A DNA stretch of 64,000 nucleotides from contig NZ_CP136136.1 in assembly GCF_038024875.1 (NCBI RefSeq), positions 3,720,001-3,784,000 on the forward strand. The letters run 5' to 3'. The notes beneath the pieces were generated by a model that worked only from the letters and a program-made list of their open reading frames with translations, was not told the DNA's origin and did not search any database. This DNA is from Gordonia rubripertincta (GTDB taxonomy: Bacteria > Actinomycetota > Actinomycetes > Mycobacteriales > Mycobacteriaceae). A program made the position numbers and the translations under genes. Below, in pieces: positions 35,090-44,565 of this stretch; position 1 is the stretch's first letter, and every line of letters starts with the position of its first letter.

Positions 35090-36166
35090 ATGACCGCACT
35101 CGCCGACGCCCTGACCTTCCGCCACGGTCCCGACTGGCAGAATCGAATCGCCCTCGCTCCGTTGACAAACATGCAGAGCAACGACAACGGGACACTCCAC
35201 GACGACGAGTACCGATGGTTGACCCGACGAGCCGAAGGCGGGTTCGGGATGGTGATGACCTGTGCGGCACATGTGAGCCAGGCCGGCATGGCATTTCCCG
35301 GGCAGTTGGGTATCTGCGACGATGCCCAACTGCCGGGCCTCACGAGACTCGCCGACGGCCTGCGAGCGGCCGGGGCGGTGTCGTCGGTACAGCTGCAACA
35401 CGGTGGGCGGCGGGCGAATGCCCAGATCTCCGGGCGTCCCGTTGTCGCCCCTTGGGACGACCCGAGTAAGGGAGCGACCGCACTGACCACAGGCGAGGTC
35501 GAACAGGTCGTGCACGACTTCGTCGACGCGGCGGTCCGGGCTAAGCGAGCGGGCTTCGACGGAGTCGAAGTCCACGGAGCCCACGGCTATCTGATCGCGC
35601 AGTTCCTTGATACCCGTAGTAATCACCGCACCGACCGTTACGGCGGATCGACCCGGAACCGGTTCCGCATCGTCCACGAGATCGTCGACGGCATCCGTGC
35701 GGCAGTGTCGCCGAATTTCCAACTCGGCCTGCGACTCTCACCGGAGCGATACGGAATCGCCCTCGACGAGGCCCGCGCTCTCGCCTTCGAGGTCCTCGAC
35801 CGCGGCAACCTCGACTATCTGGATCTGTCCCTGTGGGACGCGTTCAAGGAACCCTACGACGAGGCTCACCGTGGTCGTCGCCTGATCGACTTCTTCACCG
35901 ATCTGCCCCGCGGCAACACCCGTGTGGGCGTGGCCGGCAAGATCACCGACGCCCCCGGTGCTCGCGAATGTCTGGAGCGGGGCGCCGATTTCGTCCTCAT
36001 CGGCACGGCAGCCATCCTCCATCACGATTTCGCGCGGAGCATCGTCGCCGACCCGACGTATCGCGCACGGCAACAGCCGGTTCCGGCCGATCACCTGGTC
36101 GGCGAATCCGTCGGCCCCGCGTTCCTCGACTACCTCTCCACGAATTGGGATGATTTCGTTGCCTGA
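35090..36166 (+). CDS. NADH:flavin oxidoreductase, old yellow enzyme family
   Basis: A 358-residue FMN barrel enzyme. Family blocks are NRIALAPLTNMQSNDNG at the N-terminus, VQLQHGGRRA, GFDGVEVHGAHGYLIAQFL with the substrate-binding His pair, DRYGGSTRNRFR and FVLIGTAAI at the phosphate site. Such enzymes reduce activated C=C bonds, including 2,4-dienoyl-CoA and cyclic enones. In this island, saturation of a ring enone or dienoyl-CoA would fit (inference). It follows the hydratase gene by 15 bp, and its stop overlaps the next start. Confidence 0.92.
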   Translation: MTALADALTFRHGPDWQNRIALAPLTNMQSNDNGTLHDDEYRWLTRRAEGGFGMVMTCAAHVSQAGMAFPGQLGICDDAQLPGLTRLADGLRAAGAVSSVQLQHGGRRANAQISGRPVVAPWDDPSKGATALTTGEVEQVVHDFVDAAVRAKRAGFDGVEVHGAHGYLIAQFLDTRSNHRTDRYGGSTRNRFRIVHEIVDGIRAAVSPNFQLGLRLSPERYGIALDEARALAFEVLDRGNLDYLDLSLWDAFKEPYDEAHRGRRLIDFFTDLPRGNTRVGVAGKITDAPGARECLERGADFVLIGTAAILHHDFARSIVADPTYRARQQPVPADHLVGESVGPAFLDYLSTNWDDFVA

Positions 36167-37221
36167 GACCACCACTGCGAGTGTCGCCGCCCCCAAGGTG
36201 GTGCTGCCGATCGGCCCGCCGGGTCAGCAACTCGCCGACACTGCTGCGCTGGCCCGTCTCGCCGAAGACGCAGGCCTCGACGGGATCTCGTACGCCGAAC
36301 TGTCGTCGGACCCACTGCTGCATCTGACTGTGGCTGCGGGTAGCACGTCGAGGGTGGACCTGATGACCAATATCCTGGTTGCGTTCGCCCGGTCACCCAT
36401 GACGCTCGCCACCCCAGGCCCGCGCGCTCCAGGACTACTCGGGCGGCAGGCTCATCCTCGGACTGGGCAGCCAGATCAAACCCCATGTCGAACGCCGCTT
36501 CTCCATGCCGTGGAGTGCACCGGCCGCCCGCATGGCCGAGTTCGTCGCCGCGCTCCGTGCGATCTGGTTCGCATGGGAGACCGGGGAGAAGCTCGATTTC
36601 CGTGGCGATTTCTACACCCACACCCTGATGACCCCCATGTTCACTCCACCGTCGCAGACACCGGCACCCAAGGTGTTCATCGCCGCGGTGGGACCCAAGA
36701 TGTGCGAGACGGCGGGGGCCGTTGCCGACGGGCTGCTGGTGCACGGCTTCTCCACCGGAGAGCGCTACCTGCGGGAGATGACCGTCCCCGCCCTCGAACG
36801 CGGAGCCGGTGGCCGACTGCGCGACGACTTCGAGATCGTCGATCTCAGCTTTGGGGTCACCGGCCGGTCCGACGAAGAGTTCGCGGCCTCGGCAAAGGCA
36901 GTCAAACAGCAACTGGCGTTCTACGCCTCCACCCCCGCATATCTACCCGTCCTGGAACTCCACGGCTGGCAGGATCTCGGTGCCGAGATGCACGCACTGT
37001 CGAAATCCGACGACCCGGATCGGTGGACAAAGATGGGTGAACGCCTCCCCGACGAGGTCCTCGAGGCCTTCGCCGTGGTGGGCACGCCCGCAGACATCCC
37101 GGGCAAACTCGCCGCACGGGGTCAAGGCGTGGTCAGTCGTTACTCGGTGAACACGCTCGGTATCGACGACCCCGATCTGGTCATGCAACTGGCCCGCGAG
37201 ATCCAGAACGCTGTCCGATGA
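36150..37221 (+). pseudogene. LLM-class F420-dependent oxidoreductase, frameshifted
   Basis: Reading from ATG 36150 gives VVLPIGPPGQQLADTAALAR and VDLMTNILVAFARSPMTLAT, then the frame is lost at a CCCC run (36412-36415). With one C removed the sequence continues as QARALQDYSGGRLILGLGSQ and runs through FRGDFYTHTLMTPMFTPPSQ to the stop at 37221, giving about 356 residues. This is a complete LLM-class protein of the F420-type group except for the single extra base. A sequencing error is more likely than real loss. The last bases overlap the next gene (ATGA). Confidence 0.8.
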
Positions 37222-37985
37222 CTCCGGTGGTGCTCACCGAGATCGATGGTGGGGTCGCGCTCGTGACACTCAACCGCCCAGAGGCTCGGAACTCCCTGAG
37301 CCCCGAGCTGATCAGTGAGCTCAGCGCGACACTACGCTCCCTGGACGCGGATACCGAGGTCGGCGCAATCGTCCTCACCGGCGCAGACCCGGCATTCTGC
37401 GCGGGACTGGACCTCCGTGCGCTCGCCGACGACGGTCCCGAATATTTGAAGCTGTTCGAGGACGACGACTGCATCAGGCTGGTCGGTCAACTCAGCACAC
37501 CCGTGATCGGTGCCGTGAACGGTGCCGCCGTCACCGGCGGCCTCGAGATCGCTTTGGGATGCGACTTCTTGATCGCCGGGGATCGGGCGGTGTTCGCCGA
37601 CACCCACGCGCGCGTTGGCGTGCTACCCGGCGGTGGCCTGACCGCCCGCCTCCCCGATCGGGTCGGCACGGCGTGGGCGCGTCGGATGTCGTTCACCAGT
37701 GAGCTCGTCGATGCCGAATTGGCACTACGGATCGGCTTGGTGACCGAGGTGGTGCCGCACGATCGGCTGATCCCGCATGCACTCGAGGTGGCCGGCCGGA
37801 TCTGCGACGTAGGCGGCGACGTGATGGTTGCACTCAAGCACATGTACACCGCGGGCTGGCAGGCTGGTTCCGGGCAGGTCCTCGAAATCGAGTCCCGACT
37901 GTCCGCGGCCCACCCGACCGCCTGGGACGTGCTCGAGGAGAACCGGCGAAACGTCATGGAACGTAACCGATCACAGCTGACCTGA
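37218..37985 (+). CDS. Enoyl-CoA hydratase-family protein
   Basis: 255 residues, crotonase fold, with AFCAGLDLRALAD and NGAAVTGGLEIALGCDFLIA. The first hydratase glutamate is present (GGLEI); the second is replaced in ADTHARVGVLPGGG, a combination typical for a common actinobacterial crotonase group. It overlaps the frameshifted LLM gene (ATGA) and closes the forward operon starting at 33812. It converges on the next crotonase gene across a repeat-rich spacer. Confidence 0.9.
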   Translation: MTPVVLTEIDGGVALVTLNRPEARNSLSPELISELSATLRSLDADTEVGAIVLTGADPAFCAGLDLRALADDGPEYLKLFEDDDCIRLVGQLSTPVIGAVNGAAVTGGLEIALGCDFLIAGDRAVFADTHARVGVLPGGGLTARLPDRVGTAWARRMSFTSELVDAELALRIGLVTEVVPHDRLIPHALEVAGRICDVGGDVMVALKHMYTAGWQAGSGQVLEIESRLSAAHPTAWDVLEENRRNVMERNRSQLT

Positions 37986-38002
37986 GTGGGTGGAGCACGT
38001 GA

Positions 38003-38051
38003 TCTCGATACGGCTCCTCGCTACGCTCGTCACCTACTCGATCAGCGGGGA
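38003..38051. repeat. REP-like intergenic element
   Basis: The segment contains TCTCGATACGGCTCCTCGCT and, after it, ACGCTCGTCACCTACTCGAT. From general knowledge, near-identical short elements are scattered through intergenic regions of Gordonia and other actinobacterial genomes, often between convergent genes as here. Only one copy is in this window. Confidence 0.55.
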
Positions 38052-38118
38052 GGGTCCCCATCAACGGGGAGGGTCTCCATCAACGGGCGGGATCAACGGG
38101 CGGGATCAACGGGCGGGG
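38041..38118. repeat. Short G-rich tandem repeats
   Basis: Two 19-nt units (ATCAGCGGGGAGGGTCCCC and ATCAACGGGGAGGGTCTCC, 38041-38078) are followed by three 13-nt units ATCAACGGGCGGG (38079-38117). They fill the gap between two convergent crotonase genes. Likely slippage-prone; could act as a transcription barrier. Confidence 0.75.
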
Positions 38119-38124
38119 TCTCGA

Positions 38125-38898
38125 TCAGCGCAGCGTCCACTTCGGTTTGACGAACCCGTCGCGCGAGACCTCCGCCGTACCGATCGGGTTGCCGATTCCC
38201 GGGTAGTTCCATGCCACGGCATAGGCGGCGTTGCGATCCATGTCCAGCGTTTCCCAGACGGCCTTCACCGTGCCCTGCACCGCAACGGCGGGTTTGGCCG
38301 CGATCCGCCGTGCCAGACCGTCGACGTGCTCCCAGAGTTCTTCGCGCGGTTTGAGTTCGGACACGAGTCCGATGGTGAACGCCCGCTCCGCCGACATCCG
38401 TTCGTCCAGGCCGACCAACGCCCAGCGCATCGCTTCGCCCAGCGGAATCCGCCGGGCCAGACCGATCGGCTCCAGCGCGGACGTCAGCCCATAGGACACA
38501 TGGGGATCGAAGAAGGTCGCGTCATCGGCCGAGACGATGAAATCGCAGTCGTTGAGCCAGTAGAAGGCACCGCCGGCCACCATGCCGTGCACTGCGGCGA
38601 TCACCGGCTTCCAGACCTTGTTGGCGCGCGGGGACAGCCCCTGACCGGGATCATCCTGACTCCAGAAGTTCTCGTGGAGGTCGAGTCCCTCACGGACATC
38701 CACCCCGGTGCAGAACGCCTTGTCCCCGGCGGCACGAAGGACCACGACGTGCACATCGTCGTCCTCGCGGATATCTTTCCACAGCCGCCGGAACTCGTCG
38801 ACCATCGTCGCGTTGAAAGAGTTGTGCACCTCGGGGCGGTTGATCGTGATGGTGGCGACGTGGTCGGTGACGTCGTAGAGGATGGTGTCGAAACCCAT
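38125..38898 (-). CDS. Crotonase-family protein without standard glutamates
   Basis: 257 residues. The N-terminal half is normal (ITINRPEVHNSFNATMVDEF, AFCTGVDVREGLDL). The active-site region reads HGMVAGGAFYWLNDCDF and FFDPHVSYGLTSAL, so neither catalytic glutamate of hydratases is present. Unusual crotonases of this type include C-C hydrolases and isomerases; the reaction here cannot be assigned. It follows the acyl-CoA dehydrogenase gene 38930-40096 on the same strand, 31 bp apart. Confidence 0.83.
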   Translation of the reverse strand: MGFDTILYDVTDHVATITINRPEVHNSFNATMVDEFRRLWKDIREDDDVHVVVLRAAGDKAFCTGVDVREGLDLHENFWSQDDPGQGLSPRANKVWKPVIAAVHGMVAGGAFYWLNDCDFIVSADDATFFDPHVSYGLTSALEPIGLARRIPLGEAMRWALVGLDERMSAERAFTIGLVSELKPREELWEHVDGLARRIAAKPAVAVQGTVKAVWETLDMDRNAAYAVAWNYPGIGNPIGTAEVSRDGFVKPKWTLR

Positions 38899-38929
38899 GA
38901 TCCAGGCTCGCTTTCAGATCAGACGTTTG

Positions 38930-40096
38930 TCAGGACGGGTCGCGTGGCAGACCGAGCCCACGTTCGGCGATCACGTTCTTGAGTACTTCGTTCGCGCCGC
39001 CGGCGATGGTCCAGGCCCGGGCGTACAGGAACGCGTCCTGCCACCACCCGTCGGCGACCGCACCCTCGTCGCCCTCGACCGCGACGGCATCCGAACCCTG
39101 CAATGCCATCCCGAGCTCGGTCATCGCCAGGTTGGTCTCACTGAAGAAGATCTTCACCGACGGGGCGTCGGCGACGTCGGTGCGACCGGCCAGCATCCCC
39201 GACTGCACGCTCTTGCTCATCAGATCGATCACACGGGCATGCGTGGCGATACGTCCGACGTCGCGTCGCAGGCCGGCATCATCGCTTCGATCCTTGGCGA
39301 GCGTCACCAGCCGGTCGACGTTCTGCAGCAACTCGGTTGCCATCGACGCCACCCCGGTCCGCTCGTGCGCCAGGCTCGAATTGGCCACTCGCCAGCCATC
39401 ATCGACCTTGCCGATCACCGCATCGACGGGCACCCGCACCCCATCGAGGAAGACCTCGTTGAAATCCTCGGTGCCGGTGATCTCGCGGAGCGGACGAACC
39501 TGCACTCCCGGCAACGTCATGTCGAGCGCGAAGGCGGTGATACCTCGGTGCTTCGGGGCGTCCGGATTGGTGCGCGCCAAGAGGTAGCCGACGTCGGCGT
39601 GCTGCCCGTTGGTGGTCCACACCTTCTGCCCGTCGATCACGTAATGGTCGCCGTCGAGCTGTGCGCGGGTACGCAGCGAGGCGAGGTCGCTGCCGGCCCC
39701 GGGCTCGCTGAACAACTGGCACCAGATGTCCTGCCCGCCCCGGATCCGCGGAAGGTAGTACTGCTGCTGGGCATCGGTGCCGAAGTCGATGAGCGCGGCC
39801 GATGCCAGCTGATAGGCCCCGATCGGTGCCCACACCCGCGCGCGAGCGATCTCTTCGGCAACGACGAACGCACGCTGCGGGTCGACACCCGGGGTACCGC
39901 CGAACCGCTCCGGCCACTCCGCGCCCAGGTAACCCGCCTCGAACAGCATGGCCGTCCACCGTCGGATCTCCGGGACCAGATCGGGGCCCGGGGCGCGCAC
40001 ACCCGTGTGATGCTTGATTCCGGGATTGTGCTCGGCGATGAATGCGCGCACCTCGGCCCGGAGCTGTTCGAGATGAGCGTCGGTCTCGATCCGCAT
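38930..40096 (-). CDS. Acyl-CoA dehydrogenase, large subunit of a probable pair
   Basis: 388 residues with the acyl-CoA dehydrogenase blocks WCQLFSEPGAGSDLASLRTR (FAD/substrate loop), YVIDGQKVWTTNGQHADV and the C-terminal AGGANEVLKNVIAERGLGLP. The size and the divergent partner at 40201 resemble the alpha/beta FadE pairs of steroid side-chain catabolism, in which two unlike chains form one heterotetramer (established there, inferred here). ATG 40096 follows GGAGG. Its promoter lies beside operator site 3. Confidence 0.92.
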   Translation of the reverse strand: MRIETDAHLEQLRAEVRAFIAEHNPGIKHHTGVRAPGPDLVPEIRRWTAMLFEAGYLGAEWPERFGGTPGVDPQRAFVVAEEIARARVWAPIGAYQLASAALIDFGTDAQQQYYLPRIRGGQDIWCQLFSEPGAGSDLASLRTRAQLDGDHYVIDGQKVWTTNGQHADVGYLLARTNPDAPKHRGITAFALDMTLPGVQVRPLREITGTEDFNEVFLDGVRVPVDAVIGKVDDGWRVANSSLAHERTGVASMATELLQNVDRLVTLAKDRSDDAGLRRDVGRIATHARVIDLMSKSVQSGMLAGRTDVADAPSVKIFFSETNLAMTELGMALQGSDAVAVEGDEGAVADGWWQDAFLYARAWTIAGGANEVLKNVIAERGLGLPRDPS

Positions 40097-40124
40097 CTTC
40101 GGACCTCCTGTGTCCACGTTGCCT

Positions 40125-40140
40125 AATTAGTTATATGATC
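40125..40140. promoter_or_regulatory. Island operator site 3 (dehydrogenase pair)
   Basis: AATTAGTTATATGATC matches the consensus at 12 of 16 positions. It overlaps TATGAT (40134-40139), a good -10 box for the rightward dehydrogenase gene. It sits in the short region shared by the two divergent dehydrogenase genes. Confidence 0.5.
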
Positions 40141-40200
40141 TTACCGTATCTAATCATACGTAGCCGTCGAGAGACAGCCCCGCAACGGGAGGAATGCGCC

Positions 40201-41181
40201 ATGGACTTCGAGCTCAGCGACGAGCAGGAGATGCTACGCGACGTATCGCGCAGCATGTTGTCGGCACATTGCACACCTGAGTTGGTCCGTGAGGTCTCGA
40301 CCACCGGTCGGGACCTCGACGACAAGCTATGGCAGCGCGGCACGGAGATCGGCTGGACCGGCCTCGCCGTCCCGGAAAGTCACGGCGGTGCCGACGCGGG
40401 CCTCGTGGAACTCTGCCTCATCGCCGAGGAGATCGGCCGGGCGGCGGCGCCGGGCCCGTGGGTCGATACCGCTCTCACGGCGTACGTAGCTCATCGCGGC
40501 GGCGCACCGGACGATGTGGTCGACGAACTGGCGTCGGGGGGACGACGCGCCGCAGTGGTCATCGATCATGCGCTCGTCCAGGCCGCCGCAGCCGTGGACT
40601 GGTTCCTGATCGTGGACGACGCGCAGGTGCGGCTCGTCGAGGCCGATTCGTCCACAACTCGGCGTCGCCGCACTCTCGACGAGAGCCGAGGCTTCTATGC
40701 GATCGGCGATATCGCGGACGGTGGTCACCTGCTCGACGTCGATGCCCAGTCGGTCCGCGATGCCGCTGCAGTGCTGGTCGCCGCGGATGCCCTCGGCGTC
40801 GGCGAACGACTCCTGCAGATGACCGTCGACTACGCCAAGGTGCGCGAGCAGTTCGGGCGGCCGATCGGCTCGTTCCAGGTCATCAAGCACAAGGCCGCAG
40901 ACATGCTGATCGCGCTGCGCGGAGTCCGGGCAGCGACGTATTACGCGGCGATGACACTCGACGCCGGGCTGACCGAAGCATCGAGCGCAGCCAGTGTTGC
41001 CAAGGCATTTGCCGCCGAGAAGGTACCCGCGATCGCCGGTGAGGCCCTACAGACCCATGGTGGGATCGGCTTCACCTGGGAGCACGATCTGCACCTCTAC
41101 CTCCGGCGCGCCAAGGTCGACGAGGTGCTCTTTGGGGATGCCGCGTTCCACCACGACCGGATGGCGCAGTTGCCCGGCTGA
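40201..41181 (+). CDS. Acyl-CoA dehydrogenase, small subunit of a probable pair
   Basis: 326 residues, shorter than the usual ~380. MDFELSDEQEMLRDVSRSML begins the N-terminal helical domain; the middle beta domain is short; the C-terminal domain carries REQFGRPIGSFQVIKHKAAD and THGGIGFTWEHDLHLYLRRA. This is the form of the small chain in paired FadE enzymes. The divergent 38930-40096 gene is the likely partner. A GGGAGGA site precedes ATG 40201. Confidence 0.9.
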   Translation: MDFELSDEQEMLRDVSRSMLSAHCTPELVREVSTTGRDLDDKLWQRGTEIGWTGLAVPESHGGADAGLVELCLIAEEIGRAAAPGPWVDTALTAYVAHRGGAPDDVVDELASGGRRAAVVIDHALVQAAAAVDWFLIVDDAQVRLVEADSSTTRRRRTLDESRGFYAIGDIADGGHLLDVDAQSVRDAAAVLVAADALGVGERLLQMTVDYAKVREQFGRPIGSFQVIKHKAADMLIALRGVRAATYYAAMTLDAGLTEASSAASVAKAFAAEKVPAIAGEALQTHGGIGFTWEHDLHLYLRRAKVDEVLFGDAAFHHDRMAQLPG

Positions 41182-41286
41182 CCGCCGACGGCAGCGGCCA
41201 TCCTCGAGAACACTCGGGCCCGAAGCGCGGGGTGGTCGATACGGGAGGGGTCGGGCCTGCGGGGCGAGACTGCCGGTCCCGGTCGG

Positions 41287-41952
41287 CTACACCGGCGTCT
41301 GGTTACCGCGAATCGAACCGGTGACGCCCAGGCGGCGCGCGAGCACTGCCGATCCCCCACCGATGACCACCACCGCCGCGATTGCTGCGACAAAGGGCCA
41401 GGACAGCGGGGAGGTCCCGTAGGCGCCGACCGCGCTGTAGGCGATCGCCCCCGGGACGATGCCGATCGCGGTACCGACCAGATAGTCGCGTTGCCGGACC
41501 GAACTCAGCCCGGCCGCATAGTTGACCAGGCCGAACGGGAACACCGGGATCAGTCGCACCACCATCATCGAACTCATACCGCGACGCTCGAGCACCGCAT
41601 TGAGCGCGACGATTCTCGACCAACTGATCTGGGCGAAGGATGCACGCCCGAGTGATCGGGCCAGCCAGTAGCCGGCCCAGGCACCGAACGTCGCCGCGAC
41701 GATCACGATGAGCGCACCGGGGACCAAACCGAACATCAGTCCGCCGGCCACGGTGAGCACACTCATGGGGAACGGGGTCAACGTCAGCGCGGCCAGAATG
41801 AGCATGAATGCCAGCACCCCAGGTACGCCCGCGGCGGACACCGAGTCGCGGATCGTCGTCGAATCGGGGATGTCGACGGTCGCGGCCACCACGACGCCCG
41901 CGACCATGACCGCCGCCAGAATCGCCAACTTCAATCGATGGCCCACCGTCAT
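41287..41952 (-). CDS. TVP38/TMEM64-family (VTT domain) membrane protein
   Basis: 221 residues with about five or six membrane helices. The VTT/SNARE-associated signature is visible as FGAWAGYWLARSLGR and MVVRLIPVFPFGLVNYAAGL followed by a GIVPGAIAY segment. DedA/TVP38 proteins act in lipid carrier recycling or membrane homeostasis (established for relatives). It is the only gene in the island core without a link to CoA metabolism and has no operator copy, so it may be a bystander. Confidence 0.9.
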   Translation of the reverse strand: MTVGHRLKLAILAAVMVAGVVVAATVDIPDSTTIRDSVSAAGVPGVLAFMLILAALTLTPFPMSVLTVAGGLMFGLVPGALIVIVAATFGAWAGYWLARSLGRASFAQISWSRIVALNAVLERRGMSSMMVVRLIPVFPFGLVNYAAGLSSVRQRDYLVGTAIGIVPGAIAYSAVGAYGTSPLSWPFVAAIAAVVVIGGGSAVLARRLGVTGSIRGNQTPV

Positions 41953-42109
41953 TCGCCGCCCATCGGCTGTGTCACAGTCCGGGTCATCCCCAACCTGGTC
42001 TCTGCCGGCACCTCGGTCCAGTCAATCAGGTCGCATCGGGAGATTCTCGACCGGGATGTTGGCGACAACCGGCCTGAGGTGAGCACGCGACGCCTGAAAC
42101 GGCCGGGGT

Positions 42110-43303
42110 TCAGCGCGCCGGCATGGCCGGATCGCGGGGCAGACCGAGGACCTGCTCGGCGATCGTGTTTCGCTGGATCTCCGACGTTCCGGCACCGATC
42201 GTCGATGCCCGCGACCCGAGGAAACCGGTGAGCCACCGACCTCGCTGGATGGCGCGCTCGGAGTCGCGGGTGACGATTCCGTCGGCGCCGAGCATCTCGA
42301 CGGCGAACTCGTGGAGTTCCTGTTCGAACATCGTGATGAACAGCCGGGACACCGATGACGCCGGACCGGGTTCGCCGTGCGCGATGATGTCGTTGATGAT
42401 CCGGCTGGCGTTGTACTTCATCAATCGCACCCGGATCTCGAAGTCGGCCAGGCGGTCCCGGGTCAGCGGGTCGGTCGTCAGCCCACGCTCGCGGGCGAGT
42501 GCGACCAGCTCGTCGAGAATCCGCCGATAGTTCGTCGCCTGATTCATCGCTCCCGCGGCACGTTCGTGCCCGAGCGAGGTCCGGACGAGCGGCCAGCCCT
42601 GGTTCTCCTCGCCGATACGATCGGCGACGGGTACCCGCACGTCATCGAAGAAGACCTCGGCGAAGTGCTCGCCGCCGGTGATGTCCTTCAGCGGGCGCAC
42701 GGTCACCCCGGGAGCATGCGCATCGATGATCAGGTAAGTGATGCCCTTTTGCCGGGACTCCTGGGTCCCGGTGCGCACCAACGTGAAGAAGACGTCCGCG
42801 TCGGTGGCGTGTGTGGTCCACACCTTCTGGCCGTTGACCACATAGAAGTCGCCCTCACGGCGGGCGGTGGTGCGTAGAGCCGGGAGATCCGAACCCGCAC
42901 CCGGCTCCGAATAACCCTGACACCAAATGAGGTCTTGGCGCAGCATCGGCCCGAGCCAGCGCTGCTTCTGCTCATCGGTGCCGTAGGTGATGATCGTCGG
43001 CGCGACGATCCCGAGACCGGTCCCGAGCGGCGAGGGCACACGCGTCTTGGCCAGTTCTTCCTGATAGATCACCTGTTGCGCAAAGGACAGGCCCATGCCG
43101 CCGTATTCCAGCGGCCACGACGGCCCGGTCATCCGGGCGTCGTACATCCGGGCGTGGTAGGCCCGCACCCACGATTTGCGCTCAGCCGAATCCCTGGGGC
43201 GCTTGGCGGGGCGATTGTCGGCGAACCACTGGCGAATCCGTGCGCGGAACTCGTCGTCGCTCTCGATCGTCATCACTGTGCCTGTCTCGATCTGCTGTGT
43301 CAT
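42110..43303 (-). CDS. Acyl-CoA dehydrogenase, large subunit of second pair
   Basis: 397 residues: WPLEYGGMGLSFAQQVIYQE, WCQGYSEPGAGSDLPALRTT, YVVNGQKVWTTHATDADVFF and a C-terminal IGAGTSEIQRNTIAEQVLGL ending. The start ATG 43303 (MTQQIETG) lies one base after the stop of the upstream dehydrogenase with GGAG before it; a start at MTIESDDEF, ten codons on, is also possible. Together with 43305-44414 it forms the second large/small dehydrogenase pair of the island. Confidence 0.92.
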   Translation of the reverse strand: MTQQIETGTVMTIESDDEFRARIRQWFADNRPAKRPRDSAERKSWVRAYHARMYDARMTGPSWPLEYGGMGLSFAQQVIYQEELAKTRVPSPLGTGLGIVAPTIITYGTDEQKQRWLGPMLRQDLIWCQGYSEPGAGSDLPALRTTARREGDFYVVNGQKVWTTHATDADVFFTLVRTGTQESRQKGITYLIIDAHAPGVTVRPLKDITGGEHFAEVFFDDVRVPVADRIGEENQGWPLVRTSLGHERAAGAMNQATNYRRILDELVALARERGLTTDPLTRDRLADFEIRVRLMKYNASRIINDIIAHGEPGPASSVSRLFITMFEQELHEFAVEMLGADGIVTRDSERAIQRGRWLTGFLGSRASTIGAGTSEIQRNTIAEQVLGLPRDPAMPAR

Positions 43304-43304
43304 C

Positions 43305-44414
43305 TCACATCTCCACCAGCTCGGCGATCCGGGCGCGATGCGCCCGCGGAGCGCCGAGGACAACGTCGGAAACGGTGGCCCGGCGCAGGTAGAGGTGCGC
43401 GTCGCACTCCCACGTATAGCCGATTCCACCATGGAACTGGATGTTCTCCATGCTCGCCTTGGTGTAGGCCGCCGAACACCACGCCTGAGCTGTCGACGCG
43501 GCGATCGCCGCCTCGGGATCACCGTCATCGAGCAGCGCAGCCGCGAAAAATGCTGCGGACCGCCCTGATTCGATCTGCACCTTGAGATCTGCACATCGAT
43601 GCTTGATCGCCTGGAAGGAGCCGATCGGACGCTCGAACTGGACACGCATCTTGGCATAGTCAACCGCCATGTCCAGTGCCGCAGCGGCACCACCGATCTG
43701 TTCGGCGGCCAAGGCGGCAGCGGCAAGGTCACCGGCACGCGCGAGCGTCTGTGTGGCATCGTCGCCGACCCGAACCGCCGGTACGGCATCCAACTCGACT
43801 CGCGCGAGCGCCCGGGTCTCGTCGACGGTGGGCACCGCTTCGCGATGCAATCCGGCGGCGTCACCCGCGAGTGCGAACAGGCCCAGATCGCCATCGGTAC
43901 GAGCAGCCACCAGAATGAGGTCCGCGGTCATCCCGTCGATGACGAACGCCTTGGCGCCAGACACACTCCAGCCGTCGCCCGACGCCGTGGCCGTGGCCGT
44001 GACCGCGGTGAGGTCGAACGACGGCGCGTCGTCGGCGATTGCCACGGTGGCGGTGAGATCTCCCCCCGCGATGCGCGGTAGCCATCGGGCCTGTGCCGCC
44101 CGGTCACCCACCGCCGTCAAGGTCTGCACCGCCAGCGCGACCGTCGAGAAATACGGTCCCACATACAGTGCGCGGCCCATCTCCTCGAGGACCACGCCCA
44201 GTTCGACCGCACCCATCCCGGCGCCGCCGAACTCCTCAGGGATCACCAGGCCCTGCAGGTCCATCTGCTCGGCCATCTGCCGCCACACGGCCTGGTCGCC
44301 CGCTGCGCCCGCGATGGCGAGCTCGCGAACCTTCTCCGTCGACGACTTCTCGCTCAGGAAGCGTCGCACCACGGCTCGGAGCTCTTCGTGGTCGTCGGTC
44401 CATCCGGTGATCAT
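43305..44414 (-). CDS. Acyl-CoA dehydrogenase, small subunit of second pair
   Basis: 369 residues with MRVQFERPIGSFQAIKHRCA and FHGGIGYTWECDAHLYLRRA as C-terminal domain markers. The central region is rich in Ala and diverged, as in small FadE chains. ATG 44414 is chosen because GGAGG lies exactly six bases upstream; ATG 44420 and GTG 44450 are alternatives. It leads the two-gene operon controlled from the region with operator site 4. Confidence 0.9.
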   Translation of the reverse strand: MITGWTDDHEELRAVVRRFLSEKSSTEKVRELAIAGAAGDQAVWRQMAEQMDLQGLVIPEEFGGAGMGAVELGVVLEEMGRALYVGPYFSTVALAVQTLTAVGDRAAQARWLPRIAGGDLTATVAIADDAPSFDLTAVTATATASGDGWSVSGAKAFVIDGMTADLILVAARTDGDLGLFALAGDAAGLHREAVPTVDETRALARVELDAVPAVRVGDDATQTLARAGDLAAAALAAEQIGGAAAALDMAVDYAKMRVQFERPIGSFQAIKHRCADLKVQIESGRSAAFFAAALLDDGDPEAAIAASTAQAWCSAAYTKASMENIQFHGGIGYTWECDAHLYLRRATVSDVVLGAPRAHRARIAELVEM

Positions 44415-44473
44415 GGTCATCCTCCGCTGCATGGTCGGCAGGAGCGTCACCGACGCTCCTGCCCTTTCAGTAA

Positions 44474-44489
44474 AATAAGTTACCTGATT
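44474..44489. promoter_or_regulatory. Island operator site 4 (second dehydrogenase pair)
   Basis: AATAAGTTACCTGATT matches the consensus at 14 of 16 positions and lies 60 bp upstream of the reverse-strand dehydrogenase start, next to an AT-rich -10-like stretch. Confidence 0.6.
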
Positions 44490-44565
44490 ACCGTGGCGTT
44501 ATGGAAGTTGCGACAGGCCCCAGTGAGGCACACGATTGATCGGGGCCGACCACATTTCCCCGACG

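Noticed and set aside
38882..40126. A 414-codon forward frame opposite the acyl-CoA dehydrogenase gene.
   Set aside because: Antisense to a well-supported gene. It is a GC-driven open frame with no ribosome binding site.
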